This document shows positions 34,136-46,250 of a DNA stretch of 64,000 nucleotides, piece after piece. The DNA lies in the NCBI GenBank assembly GCA_951812925.1, contig OX638369.1, positions 19,001,329-19,065,328 on the forward strand. Direction: 5' to 3'. A model generated the notes under the pieces. That model made no database searches. It worked only from the letters and a program-made list of their open reading frames with translations, and was not told where the DNA came from. Positions within the stretch are counted from its first letter, which is position 1, and the number at the start of each line of letters is the position of its first letter. Source of the DNA: Calliopum simillimum. Its lineage: Eukaryota > Arthropoda > Insecta > Diptera > Lauxaniidae. Position numbers and translations under genes: made by a program.

Positions 34136-35441
34136 TGGCTAGGTGATAACGATTTTAATTCGTAAATAAACCACCCTTGCATTTTCTTCTGAATTGGTAT
34201 TGGGGGATCTTTAGGTGCCAGAATCTATTTTCCATTTTTCGTTTGTAGTGCCAATTTAAATGAAACACAGAAATTGTCAGTCTTCATTCTTTTTTAAAGT
34301 AATTTCCAAGTTTTCCCAAATGATACTTTCAATTCGATACCTTCATCCTAATTTATGCTGTGATCCTTTTGATTTTCGTTGTGATGTTGATGTTTTAGCT
34401 TGACACACAGAGTCCGCTTTTCGTAAGCGAATATTTGGGTTTTCTTACTCTTCAAAGGACTTAATATTTTAATTAATCCTTTGCTGTTGAAACAAAAAAA
34501 AAGGATGCCACCAACAAATACTAACACTTGGGTAAGGATAAGATTGTTGAAGAAAAAATAGCTGAACCCAAGGTTGAGATTGAGGTTCAACCTGGCGATT
34601 TTTCGTGTTTCCTCTTCTTGTTCAAATGAAATTTAACAAATTTAATTGGGGTTTCTTTCGTTTTGTATCGACTTCTGGTGACAGTTGCGTGTAATATAAG
34701 TAAAACAAAAACAAAACCCTTTGGTTGTTGGTATGTTCTTACACCATCCTGTCTCTATAAAATCACGCACCTTAAAATTCCAATGAAGTGGTAATTGAAG
34801 CATGACACACGGGACCTTTGTCAGTTGATCACAAAGAATCATATCAATTTGTTATAGTATAGCACAGTTCAAGAAAGATTATTTTTGCATGAAAATCAAA
34901 TGAGAACTGAAGGAAGGGAATTTTTAAATGGGAATAATGGAAAATCAGCAAATATTTGATTAAGAAAACTTATGTCCACATATGTGGATATTAACCCTTT
35001 AGCGATTAAATAAGTATGTATTCAGAAGCAAATTTTTATTAATATTTAGGCGTAAATTTACACTTTTTTGAAATAGACTATTGTTGAGGATAACAACATG
35101 ATTGACATGCTCTTGCAATGTGTTTCGAAAACGTTTTTGGTTTTAGCCCACACGACAATCACTCAGATATACATGATAAGCATTGACGACATTAGATGAA
35201 TTGTATTTCTGTGTATTTGTTACGCTGGTAACAACCACTATTACCACCGACCATGTGCTGTATATGGCACAGAACATGATTCTACTATGCCAATGCTATA
35301 TGTAAGTAGGTTTTCAAGGTGTAAAAATATTGTGTTGTAAAGATTTTCAATTATAAATTGTATTATATATTTATTACAGCGCATTCGATTTCGATATCGA
35401 TTTATTATTAAAAATTATTTCTGCTCAAACTTTAGAAGTAT
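34136..35441. other. No gene seen
   Basis: A Lys/Arg-rich minus-strand stretch near 34600-34700 and a hydrophobic 80-codon frame (34348-34590, minus) look slightly gene-like, but no domain could be named. The rest is AT-rich. Confidence 0.4.
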
Positions 35442-36944
35442 TGACCGTATTTGGCCATATTTAGATTTAAAGAATCATGTGAAGTAACGAATTTTGAGTT
35501 TATTTTATCAATTTCATGTTGCTATTTTTTGCATTTTTTGAGGAATATCATTTTTTTGTATGAGGAACATTGAAAAATTCGAAATGGTTTGAAACATGGC
35601 AAAAATTTTTAAATCGAAAATATGAAATATGCAATCCAAAAAGTCGAAAAATTCTAAGGGCCGTTTTCTCAATATCTGGTTAAGAACTAATCGAAACTTT
35701 AACCGAGAGTTTTTCACAGAAAACTGTCAGTTAAAGTTCTGATTAGAAACTTCTTAATTTTTGTTGTAGGAAATTTTTGGAGCTATAAAGCTGCCACAAG
35801 ACATTTTTCTAATATTTCCGCTGGCCTGGGTGTAGCCGTCAGTGCCCAGGGTTCGTATACAAAATTTATTCCCCGCCAAGGAGGGCAACGTTTTTTAATT
35901 CAATGTTTTTTATTTTACATTTTGTATCCCGGAAAGCACTTTTAGAATAAATTAACCTATAAACTTAGAGAATAAAGGTATAAATACGGGTGACATCTTG
36001 ATGAAAATGATGACTAAGACGTGGGTAATAAAAATCAACCAAACCAGAAGTCGTGCCATCACTACCTCCTCGTAGACTTGTCGCATTTGCGCCGCTGGTC
36101 TGTGTTTCCGTCCAGATTTCAGGATTCAAGGGAGTCACGTCACCACCTTTTTTCTCTGCTAACCTAACCTTGTTCGTTTACGAGAGCCCATGCAGCCGCT
36201 AAAATCTCGGGTCAGGTCAGGTCAGGAAATTATTGAGAAAACAAAGCCTACGGTCTTAGTCAGTATCCGCTGATGAGTGTGTCCCAATTTTATCTTGAAA
36301 GTCTAGGTTTCGACCAATGTTAGTTGAAATATTTACAGAACACGTCTCACCTCGTTGCAATCGCCGGAACTTGTATTCCACCAATCCATTTCCATCCACG
36401 ATCAGCTGTTTTCTTTTTAGCGATAGTTCTTATTTGACAGTTGGCACTCACTGTTTCGGGGCCAGGGTTGCTGCTGCATGCAATAATCTTACAACTCCTT
36501 TCCAATTTTTTGTCAAGCGGTTGCATTTTCTAAATTGTATAAAATACAAAAATAACGTTCTTGGCGTCTGCCGTCTCGAAATTATTGTTTGTAATGAATA
36601 ACTTAAACGCAATAAAGCAATGGCAGACATGATGTTATGACATATGGTAGGATTTTTTTTTTTTTTTTTGACAATTTTAAAATTCGATTAAAAGAAAAAT
36701 CAGCGCGATATGAAGTAACACTTACTTTTTCCTTAATCACAAGGATGGGAACCACATAACATGGAAGTATCAAGAGCTATTTAAACACACACCGAAATTA
36801 CCACCAACTCCCAAACTTAATGACTTTTTCTAAAAAAAAAACTTTTAAAATTTTGGTCGTATTTGGCAGTGTTATTATTGTCAGAATTTATAAAGTAACA
36901 AATTTTGAGTTTATTTTAACAATTTCGTCTTGCTATTTTTTGCA
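35442..36944 (+). repeat. Pair of direct repeats about 1.4 kb apart
   Basis: 35482-35534 and 36893-36944 share about 52 bp at roughly 90 percent (AAGTAACRAATTTTGAGTTT, then TGCTATTTTTTGCA). Weaker similarity begins about 40 bp upstream (GACCGTATTTGGCC / GGTCGTATTTGGC). They bracket repeat E and a poly-T run. Confidence 0.6.
35821..36488 (+). repeat. Dispersed repeat E, copy 1
   Basis: It starts CTGGCCTGGGTGTAGCCGTC and ends CTGCTGCATGCAATAATC. It is the reverse complement of 63237-64000. It contains GGTCAGGTCAGGTCAGG, GTTTACGAGAGC and CGATCAGCTGTTTCTTTTT-like words. The start has a GGGTTCGTATAC word like a pol III B box, but no full tRNA-like promoter is clear. Class unknown. Confidence 0.7.
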
Positions 36945-38894
36945 AGTTTCAAACCAAATTGCATAGCAACGACCCCATGCTTTCTATTTTGCTTAAGTTC
37001 AAAGAGATTGTCTAAAAAATTTTAAGTTCATTCAAATGTAAAATGTCCATTTAACTTTGATCAACAGTGTAACAACATCAATTGCTTGCTGGTTGTTACT
37101 TTAACTGTCATCATCTGTATTGTTGCTGTGAGTTGCTATAGTTCCTGCACTTTCTATTACTGCTGCTGTTGTCAACTTGTCATACAAGACATCTGCATCC
37201 TTCTCAAATCGACATTTGAAATTTGCTATTCAATGCATCCATTCACTCCGACTGTCACTCAAAGTTGGGTGATGACATAAATTTGCTTTTGGCAGGAAAA
37301 TTTTCTTTTTTGCGGTTGGTCATCATAATGCACAGGAATAGATAGCACCACGATAATATTACAAAGTGTTATGTTGACATCGTAATGTCATGCTGTGATG
37401 CTCCATTACACGATTCACGTTGCTCCTCAAATTGAACCAACATTTTGTAATGATATGCATACAGGAGATGGTTGGATGATGCAGAGTAATAGCATTTGTT
37501 TGGCATTCTATCACTTTGAAAATCACTAATAAGCAGATTAAGATATCCATTGCTGTGTGGTACATCATGCCATTGGTCGTTTGTATTAATGTTGTTTTTC
37601 TCATTAAGTGCTCTTTGAATGTTACCTTTTGATATAAATCAATTCGAAGGACTTTAATATGGTCATTTGTATTTGTGTTTTGTAATAAATTTGTAGAGGC
37701 AAATTAGGGGTTTATACATAAGACTGATCGAAAAATACTTATTTTTAGAAATTCGATAATCAACCCTAAAAATCTAAAAGATGGTATCAAATAAAGTGAA
37801 TTTTTTTAAAGTCATTAGGTGTCGATCATAACCGTTTCATGCAAAAACACGGCTCAATGCAGTTTTCATTTTGTTACAATTTTTTGGCTTGAATCAAGGA
37901 ATAGAAAAAATATATATGTTGCTTTTGAAGCTTTTGAACTTTCATCATACTTTAAAAATCTAAAACTACATTTTGGATTTTTTGAAGGCTTTAATGAAAT
38001 CACATAAGGAACGTTTTTTAGAAGATATTAACCCATTATCTTCTGTTTTTATGGGTCTTGTTGACATCTTTTATAATGAATTAAAAAATTCTACAAAAAT
38101 ATTCTACGGCAAATTTTACCGGTCGTCACCATAGACAAAAAAAAACGCTTAAAATTTAAACACTGAAAAATGATAGTTTACTTTTCATACTTTTGATTCG
38201 CTTTAGTATTGATTTTAAACTTTTTTTGGTATTTGATTCCGATTTTTTTTTCCATAAAAGTTAGAAATTTATTCCAAATAAGTATAAAATTTATTCCAAA
38301 ATAGTTTAAAATTAATACTTTTTTGGCATTGTTCTATATAAATACTTTTTGGTTTTAAAATTAAACTAAAATTTTTACTGTGTAAGCAAAATGCGTACGA
38401 AATGTAATGTAAACAAAGTCAAGATGCTCAACTTATTAACTACAGTCATTCCTGAGATCAGAAAATTCTGCAAATTTCGGCAGATCAAACCAATGTCCTA
38501 AGATCTGATATGAAAAAATTTCAACTTCATGCAAATGTTCTCTTTCATTGTCTTTGTCTTTACTTAAATAAAAGTTGGAACAAACTTCTTGCGAATTATA
38601 GAGCACATTACAAAATAATAAAAGAGTAGAATAAAATACAGAAAATAAGTCATGGTTTTCATTCTAATTGCAATTTTTTGGCAGTTTACTTTTCTTGTAA
38701 TTATGTATTTATAAACCAGAGGCGTAAACAGGATTTTATCGGCGGGTTTGATAAGCTCTATCCCAAAGGGAAAAGTAGTGATTCGAAAACCCTTCTGAAG
38801 ATCTTCTTTTTCAGTAATAAGTGGTTCCGCTCCGTAAGAATTATTCTATCTGTTTAACATTGCATGTCATACGATGTAAGCGCACTTAAGCTTT
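36945..38894. other. No gene seen
   Basis: AT-rich. GTTGCTGTGAGTTGC and ACTGCTGCTGTTGTC near 37120-37170 are short triplet tracts. A 62-codon frame at 37819 has no domain. Confidence 0.5.
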
Positions 38895-39900
38895 CCGCAG
38901 CCTTACGTAAAAAGGCCTTTTGAAGCGATTATTTGTGTAATGCTGCGGTAAGCGTTTTTTCAATAAAAAAAAAAAATAAATAAAAACTGGCAACACCAGG
39001 ATTTAAAACATATTATTTTAACTTACATTTACAAATTCGTTAGACCGCCACACCATCGCCTGATACTATGAAGAGGTATTAAATTTGTATATTAAGCAAA
39101 TGTTGTCCAAAAGAACTTGACATTCGAATGCTTACTGTAGCCTTACAAAGAATCATTGTGTAATCAGTTTCAATTCAATTAAATGAAAGTAAATGAATAA
39201 GAGAAAGGAAAATAGAAAAGTGAAATAAAATAATGTTGAATAAAAAATATTTTAATAAAAAAAAATAAAGCAAAAAAAATATAAAACCAATAAAAAAAAT
39301 CACCCTTGCTGGGTTCGAGCTCATGTTGTTCTTACTGAGGCCTAAGAAAAAATCATTGTGTAACTGCTTCTAAATTTCTATGGCGATAAGGGCTTTTAAA
39401 GTACTTGGTTCTGAAGAGCTTGAAAAATTGGGTTATGCAAATGTCTTCCAAACAGAAATTGATCTTCGAATGCTTCGTACAGCCTTACAAAGAATTATTG
39501 TGTAATCAGTTGCAATTCAATCAAACAAAAGTAAATAAATAAGAAAAAGGAAACTAATAAAGTGAAATAAAAAATGTTGAATAAAAAAAAATAAAGCAAA
39601 AATAAAAATAAAATCACCCGCGCTGGGCTTGAACCCATGTTGTTCTTACTGCATCCTTACATGGAAATATTTTGTAATCAATTTCAATTCAATTTAACAA
39701 AAGAAATAAGAGAAAGGATAATAGAAAAGTGAAATAAAAAAATGTTGAAAAATAAATATTTTAGTAAAAAAAATAAATAAAGCAAAAAAATAAAAATAAG
39801 ACCACCCACGCTGGGCTTGAACCCATATTGTTCTTACTCTAGCCTTACAAAAAATCATTGTGTAAGTGCTTCTAAATTTCTATGGGGAAAAGCGCTTTTG
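38895..39900 (-). mobile_element. SINE-like cluster with B-box words
   Basis: On the minus strand GGGTTCAAGCCCAGCG occurs at about 39622-39640 and 39808-39828, with a variant near 39310-39325; this fits the pol III B box (GGTTCRANNCC). Each is followed by A/T-rich tail sequence, and units repeat at about 180-340 bp (ATTGTGTAATCAGT near 39155 and 39494). The left part has GAAAAAACGCTTACCGCAGC on the minus strand, matching 60275-60300. Probably tandem or nested tRNA-derived SINEs. Confidence 0.5.
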
Positions 39901-40263
39901 AAATTATCCTCTTGGGATTGTTATCGTACACTTATCAATATCGCAAAATAAACGTTATTTTACGTCTTTTTACAAGGTAATTGCAAAGTTTGAAGTTGGA
40001 AGAGCCCACAGAGCAACTCCATACCCTATAACTACGCTCCTGCGTCAAATATATTGATGGTCAAGGGGAAAAACCAGGTTGATAGAATATTAGGGAAAAA
40101 TTAGATAAGTAGCAATTTTTACTTGGAATGCCCAACCCGGAGTTGGAAAAAAGTGAGCAAGTCTTCCTATCAACAACAAGGGGATTAAAGTAATGTGCGG
40201 TTTTGGATATCTCGCTCTACTGTAAAATAAGAAAACTTCGACTTACATAGTTTTTCTTCATTA
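39901..40263. other. Left part of a repeat opened by a MITE
   Basis: No frame. After the MITE the text AAATTGGTTAAGCGGTTTAA and CAGAGTAACTTTCGAATTTA, then ATAATATTAGTA (40525-40612), is a 3' end I recall from arthropod dispersed repeats. The same repeat probably lies on both sides. Confidence 0.35.
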
Positions 40264-40524
40264 TATGAGCCGTTCAAAATGACAATGGTGCAACTCCAAA
40301 CGAATCAAAAGTAATGTCATAATATTAATTGGCTGACATTTTGTTAGGGATGAATAAAATTGATTTCTGTCCTCACAACAAATTTACTTGATGATATGAA
40401 ATTGTTGAAATTAAGTTGAAAAAATGATATCGACCAAATAACCGATCATTATGGCACATAATTTATATGACATTACTTTTGCTTCCTTTTGGAGTTGCAC
40501 CATTTCCATTTTGAACGGCTCATA
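40264..40524. mobile_element. 261-bp MITE with TA duplication
   Basis: Ends TATGAGCCGTTCAAAATG and its complement; imperfect pairing continues to about 75 bp (GGTGCAACTCCAAA). TA lies on both sides (40262-40263, 40525-40526). Tc1/mariner-type by the duplication only. Confidence 0.85.
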
Positions 40525-40827
40525 TATTAAAATTGGTTAAGCGGTTTAAGCGTGAAAAGGTAACATATAGGCAGATAGACAGAGTAACTTTCGAATTTAT
40601 AATATTAGTACAGATTAAATTTTTTCTTTATAATATTTTTTCTCCTTTTTTTTAATGTAAAAACCTATCAAAACTGCGATCTGGAAATTTTTGGTAAATT
40701 TTTTTTCTATGAAAATGAGATGGACTCTTAAGTATACCGTATACTCAAATCTCCGGTAATTGTTCCATATCTCATAATCGGTAGACCAGATAATGTGTGT
40801 TTTGGCTGAAAATAAACAGCATGTTTT

Positions 40828-41404
40828 TATACCCTACACCCAGAGAAGGAGGCGTGACATTTATAGAAAAGTATATATATTCTTCATCAGCGTCACCTCC
40901 TGAGTCGATACAACCATATCGGTCTGTCTGTCCGTCTGTGAAAATCATTTTAATATTTTTGGGAAACAAGATAATTCAAAGGAATTTTGTAGAGTGCTTT
41001 CGTCATAAAAGATTGCTCGTGAAATTGAAAATGAGCAAAATTGGTCAAAGGGCACGCCTCACGCCACTACAAAAAATCATTCAAAACGCTATGTTTTGAG
41101 CAGTATTTGCGGGAATACACCTAAAATAACTTCAGATACCGGAAACAGGCAAGTTCTGAACAAAGACTTGGCGAAAGCAGATAAAAAAGCATTGCATCTC
41201 ACATAGAAGCAAATTTCTCAAAATGATACGATAACAAAACCAAATTTTGCACAGACACTAAGATAGTCAAAGCAAGTTTGTAGTGAAAAATAGCTGAATT
41301 CGGACAAGAGATCGGGGCACTTCCCTTACGAGTAAAGTTTTTGTAAACATTATGATATAGGGTATTTCAATTTTGGCTACGCCAAATAAGGCGCCCTTAC
41401 TAGT
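40828..41404 (-). repeat. Dispersed repeat A, copy 2 (minus)
   Basis: On the plus strand it begins TTATACCCTACACCCAGAGA with the GTATATATATTCTTCATCAG and GTCTGTCTGTCCGTCTG words. It ends with GGCTACGCCAAATAAGG..CCCTTACTAGT. This is a full-length copy with two inner units. Confidence 0.75.
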
Positions 41405-42540
41405 TTAAATTTGAATTTATCATTTAAAATTTATATTTCAGAAATATATGTTTTCGGCTAGTATTTATTTATAATACATACAATATCTTTGTTGAATTTG
41501 TATTAAATTTGAAAACTCCAAAGCAAAAATTTCTACCAACATCACACAAAATGCCATAAATGAACACTACTATGATGACGAAAAATTTCTATCAACTTAA
41601 TTAGACAAAATTTTGCATGAACATACAATGAATGAATTTTATGAAGGTAAATTAAAATGATATGTTTGCAGCAACTACTCCGTACGTGTAGAATGTGCAA
41701 TTCCAAACAAATGTTTGTGCAGAATTAGCCCACAGCTTTGGAACAATACGATGCGACGTGTAGTAACTCAGAGGATTTAACTGCTACCAGCGCAGTCATA
41801 TCTCCTACTGACGAGCATGCAATAATTCCCAGACTTTACCTCGAAAATGAAATATTTCAACAGAGCGTTGAGTTGAGTTGAGTGTTGAACAGATGACAAC
41901 ATTTTTTGATAAATATTAATTTTTGTTTTTCCACTTTTTTTTTTTTTTATTTTTCACAGTCACATGTAAAACTTTTGTAATTTTTCTACTGGAAAAAAAA
42001 AAAAAACAGCATAAAAAAAGCAAAAATCTCTTACATGAGCAAATAAGGACCAAAAATTAAGACAAGCGACATATGTTGAGCGAAGGGATATTGTTATGGA
42101 AAACATGGCTGGTGGATGGAAAGCATAAAATGAACATCAGTCGGAAAAACTGAAAAACTTTTTGCATTAAATTTATGAATTTTACACTTTGTGAAATTTG
42201 TAAAATTATATTTAATTCATTAAATGTAAATTTATCATGTTTTAAATAATTTGAGAATTTTACGTTACTTGAGCGGAGAAAAGTTGATGAGTTGATGTTT
42301 CGATACTAGGGATGACACAGTGACGTTAGATAATGCAAACCTTTAATTTTGTACTGGTATCGCCGGTGGCCTAGTTTTGGCCATTCACCTAAGGATAGAT
42401 ACTCCTTTTTCGAGTGCCGTTTTGTATATAAGAAAGCCAGAGCATTGAGTAATACAGAATTCAATGCTCGTAGTGACCTTTTTGGATGCGGACGAAATAT
42501 TTAAAATTTTTATCACTTCACAATCGCAGGAAGCCAAAAT
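41405..42540. other. No gene seen
   Basis: AT-rich with a T/A homopolymer pair near 41935-42010. No domains. Confidence 0.5.
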
Positions 42541-43245
42541 TATTGAAAATCTTCTTAAATTTCGGTTAAGTCCAATGTTTTCAAAAATACCTAAATATCG
42601 GTAAAAGTCCAAGTACATCGAAAAAAGTATCGAAAATATCGATAAAAGTTCAGAGTAATCGAAAAACATCTTAAATATCGGTGAAAGTCCAAAAGCATCG
42701 AAAAACCTCTAAAATATCGGTAAAAAATTAAAAGTATCGAAAAACATCTAAAATATCGGTTAAGTACAAAATTTTCAGAAACACCTAAAGTATCAGTAAA
42801 AGTCCAAGAATAATCACAAAAAAACCTATAATATATCGATAAAGTCCAAAGTAATCGAGAAACATCCAATACATAGGTACAAGTCCGAAAGCATCGAAAA
42901 ACCTCGAAGACATCGGTAAAAAATTAAAAGTATCGTAAAACATTCAAAATATCGGTTAAGTACATATTTTTCAAAAATACCTAAAGTATCGGTAAAAGTC
43001 CAAGAATAATCGAAAAATCATTTAAAATATCGGTTAAAGTCAAAAGTAATCGAAAAACATCTAAATTATTGGTAAAAGTCCGAAAGCATCGAAAAACCTC
43101 TAAGATACCTATCGGTAAAAACTGAAAATCATCTAAAATATCGGTTAAGCCCAAAATTTTCAAATATACCTAAAATATCGGTAGAAGTATTTCGAAAAAA
43201 ACATCGAAAAATCGGCAAAAGTCCAAAGTAATCGAAAAATATCTA
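42541..43245 (+). repeat. 40-bp minisatellite
   Basis: About 17 units of a form AAAATATCGGTAAAAGTCCA plus AARYATCGAAAAACATCT, 38-44 bp each, with a higher-order variant carrying TTAAGTACAAAATTTTC. The repetitive minus-strand open frames are by-products. Confidence 0.9.
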
Positions 43246-44784
43246 AAAAGCCACAGGTTCATATGCGTAATCTGTTATAACATCTAGGGTAAGCATAGAA
43301 CCAAAATAAATTAATACCATCACATGAGAACTTTGATTTCTCTGCGTGACTTCCGTGGATCTTGAATTCTCTTCACCAACAACCAGAGTGTGTTCTATCT
43401 AGCCCAGTTTTTCGTAAAACTCTAAAGACTAGAAATTGGGTCTCATATCAGTGATTCAGATTAGCATTAATTCAACGATCAATGTATTATACGATCGACT
43501 CAACTCCTCTAACATGTACCGAAACTTAATGTAAGGCTTGTTTTTGTCCAAGCTTCCGGATTCAGTTCTATGATGAAGGAATGCTCCCACCCACTAAATA
43601 AATGATACTTTTTGCTCAGTTCTTGCTTATCCTTTTACAAAAAAAAATAAAGAAAAAAAATGCTCGTCGCAGTGAATTAAGTAAAGCCATAGTCCAATGC
43701 TTGGTTGCCCAGTTGATGAGTCGGTATGCCAAATGTGAGCCAGACGCAATTTCTCGTTGCAACAAAAATGAAAAAAAAAAATTTAACAAATTGGTGTATG
43801 AAACTGCAGCAAGCGGAGAATTTGCAAACTGCAACATTTGCCAACATTTCACACACACAAGTTAAATATTTTTAAGAACAAAAAAAAAATTGTCACAAAT
43901 CTGCATTTTCAAGTGTGACTACTCGTATAAACATAGACGATTTATAACGATTTTAGCCAAATTAATGCGTCAACTTGGCTGACTTCAACAAGACTGAGCT
44001 GCTGTTACTTTGTATATTGGTGTTGAATTCTATGTACATGCATGCTGCATCTATATGTATTGCATATATATTTGTAGAAATTTTAAATAAGTATTAATAT
44101 CCTTAAACTGACATGGGGCTCATCCTTTTTTTCACACAGTCTGTCCTTACGACAATTGCATATTTTCATGCAAAACAGAAAAACCTAAAAGTTAACTCTC
44201 GGAAATTTTTTAACTTAATTTGCATATTCAAAGTTTTGGTTGTATGTATTAAAGTTGTTCATGTGCTGGTGATAAATTGCATGGACTTAAATATTTGCTT
44301 CGGAGCTTTTTAGTTTTCATATATAAATTAAGATAAAATTTAAGCTGCAACTAGGTGCATACCACAAGTAAAATCTAACATTTTTCATCTGATTTGGAAA
44401 GGGTTAATGTATTTGTATTTTCCTCTAAGGTTTGATAAGGTTTGATTTTACCAGGTTACTTTTTTGGTCAACCGTTTTATCTACTGCCTTGTGGATTCTA
44501 CTCAAGTGCTTGGCGGTAAACACTGTTGCTTGGCTTATGCCAAAATTAAAACAAAAGGGGTTTGTGTCATTACTAGATACAATATATTTATTAAAAGACT
44601 ACTAGAGTCATGGAGAAAATTACTCAGCTATTCCCTATGGTTTTGTTATGCATGAAGTTTGTTATGTTTCGATTCACCAAACAGAAGTTTAAAGATCTTT
44701 CGCGAAAGTTCTGATACAACAACCAGCTACTTCGACCTACATATGATCCGATCTAGATCAAGCATAGATCATAAAATATAAAGT
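43246..44784. other. No gene seen
   Basis: AT-rich; the 80-90 codon overlapping frames at 43602-43865 on both strands have no domain. No repeat partner noticed. Confidence 0.5.
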
Positions 44785-45369
44785 AGTAAGGGTGTAACCT
44801 TTGGCTTGGCCAAACATCAAATACCCTACACTGGAGTGTTTCGAAAATTTTGCTGATATGGAAGGTGCCAAGCCCTCTCGTCCGAGTTCACCCAGTTTTT
44901 GCTCACAGCTTACATTTATGGTTCTTGGTGTTTGAGTGAAATTTGGTTGATATGGGAGGTGTCACGCCCTCTTGTTCGAATTTGCCCAGTTTTTGCTCAG
45001 AGCTTGCGGTTACAATTCGTAGTATTTATGTGTATTTTGGTTGCATTGTCGTGAAAAATACTCCTGAAGTTGCATTTTGAATATATTTTTTGTATGGGTG
45101 GTAGGCGTGTCCGTTGACTGATTTCACTCATTTTCAATCTAACAAGCTAACTTTGGCGACGAAGGCAGTGTATCAAATTTCATTGAATTATCTTGCTCAG
45201 TTTTTCCAAAAAATATATTTCCACGCACACTCAGTCAAACAGACGGACATGGCTATATCGACTGAGGAGATAACGCTGATCAAGAATATATATACATTAT
45301 CTGTTACGCCTCCTTCTCTGCGTTACAATCGGAAGAAAAAAGTGAATATACCCTGGGTGTAGGGTATAA
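44785..45369 (+). repeat. Dispersed repeat A, copy 3 (reference copy)
   Basis: Start AGTAAGGGTGTAACCTTTGG with CTTGGCCAAACATCAAATAC. Two inner units of about 150 bp share GGGAGGTGYCACGCCCTCTT and CCCAGTTTTTGCTCA. The right block has GTCCGTTGACTGATT, ACAGACGGACATGGCTATAT, CGACTGAGGAGATAACG and CAAGAATATATATAC. End ATACCCTGGGTGTAGGGTAT. The right block resembles a repeat I recall as widespread in Drosophila non-coding DNA. Non-coding, class unknown. Confidence 0.8.
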
Positions 45370-45499
45370 AAGAGTCGCATTGAAGCCGAAGCAAGTGAAT
45401 AGTAACTCATTATGAATGAATTGAGCCATTTTGTCCTTCTGCTGCCTGTCCGGGCACTATAATTTCGGTGAGGATCGATTACATGAAGACATATATTTT

Positions 45500-46250
45500 G
45501 TTTTGAAGCTTGTTAGGAGTATGTCTGGTCCAAAAAATATGCGGATACTTATGTTTCCACCTGTTATATAGTTAAAGTATAGATATTTAAGCATTATTTT
45601 GCTTGCAGTACAGTAAGGAAAAAGTGTTGAATAAAAAGTGTTACCTAACGACATTTGGTTTTGTTGGAAAGGTTGTGAAGGTGAGCAGTGCACGAAAATT
45701 ATTCTTTTTTAAGTGGGCGGAGCCACGCCTTTAAAAAAAAATACACTGTTCGAGAGACTACTATGTAACATACCAGTTTAGTGTAGTTTGACTGCAGTGC
45801 AATAAAGTTAAAGTGTTGATAGTATAATATTAATTTGATTGCAATGCAATAAAGAGTAAAAAGCGTTAATCCACAATATGTTTTTTTTTGTTTGGAGGGT
45901 TGTATAGTTGGGAAGTGCATAAATTCAATTTTTTTTTTGGCCGTACCACGCCTTTGAAATAAAAATACACTGTTCACGAAAATTTGGGCATCGCAATCAG
46001 TTACTATATGAGACACTGCCAATGCATACCAATTTAGTGTTGGTTTGACTGCAGTGCAATAAAGTTAAATTGTTGATTGTTCAACATTATTTTGATTGCA
46101 GTGCAATAAGGATTGAGTAGTGTTAATCCTCAACATTTTTGTTTTTATGGAAAAGTTTTGCAGTAAGGTAGTGCACAGAGTAAAATTTTGTGGACGGTGG
46201 CTTGTCTCCTTATGTAAAAATCGTTATCAGAACTGAGCCGTTGCATAAAA
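45500..46250 (+). repeat. Three tandem units of about 225-255 bp
   Basis: TTTGACTGCAGTGCAATAAAG-like words recur near 45600, 45787 and 46043 and again within units. Unit ends have GGGCGGAGCCACGCCTTT-like words at about 45715, 45938 and 46192. AT-rich, non-coding. Confidence 0.65.

Noticed and set aside
42385..43163. Repetitive FYRYFRCF-type minus-strand open frames
   Set aside because: By-product of the 40-bp minisatellite in several frames, with no conserved start or end.
43602..43865. 87-codon plus and 80-codon minus overlapping frames as a host gene
   Set aside because: Both are low-complexity, A/T-run based, and show no family features.
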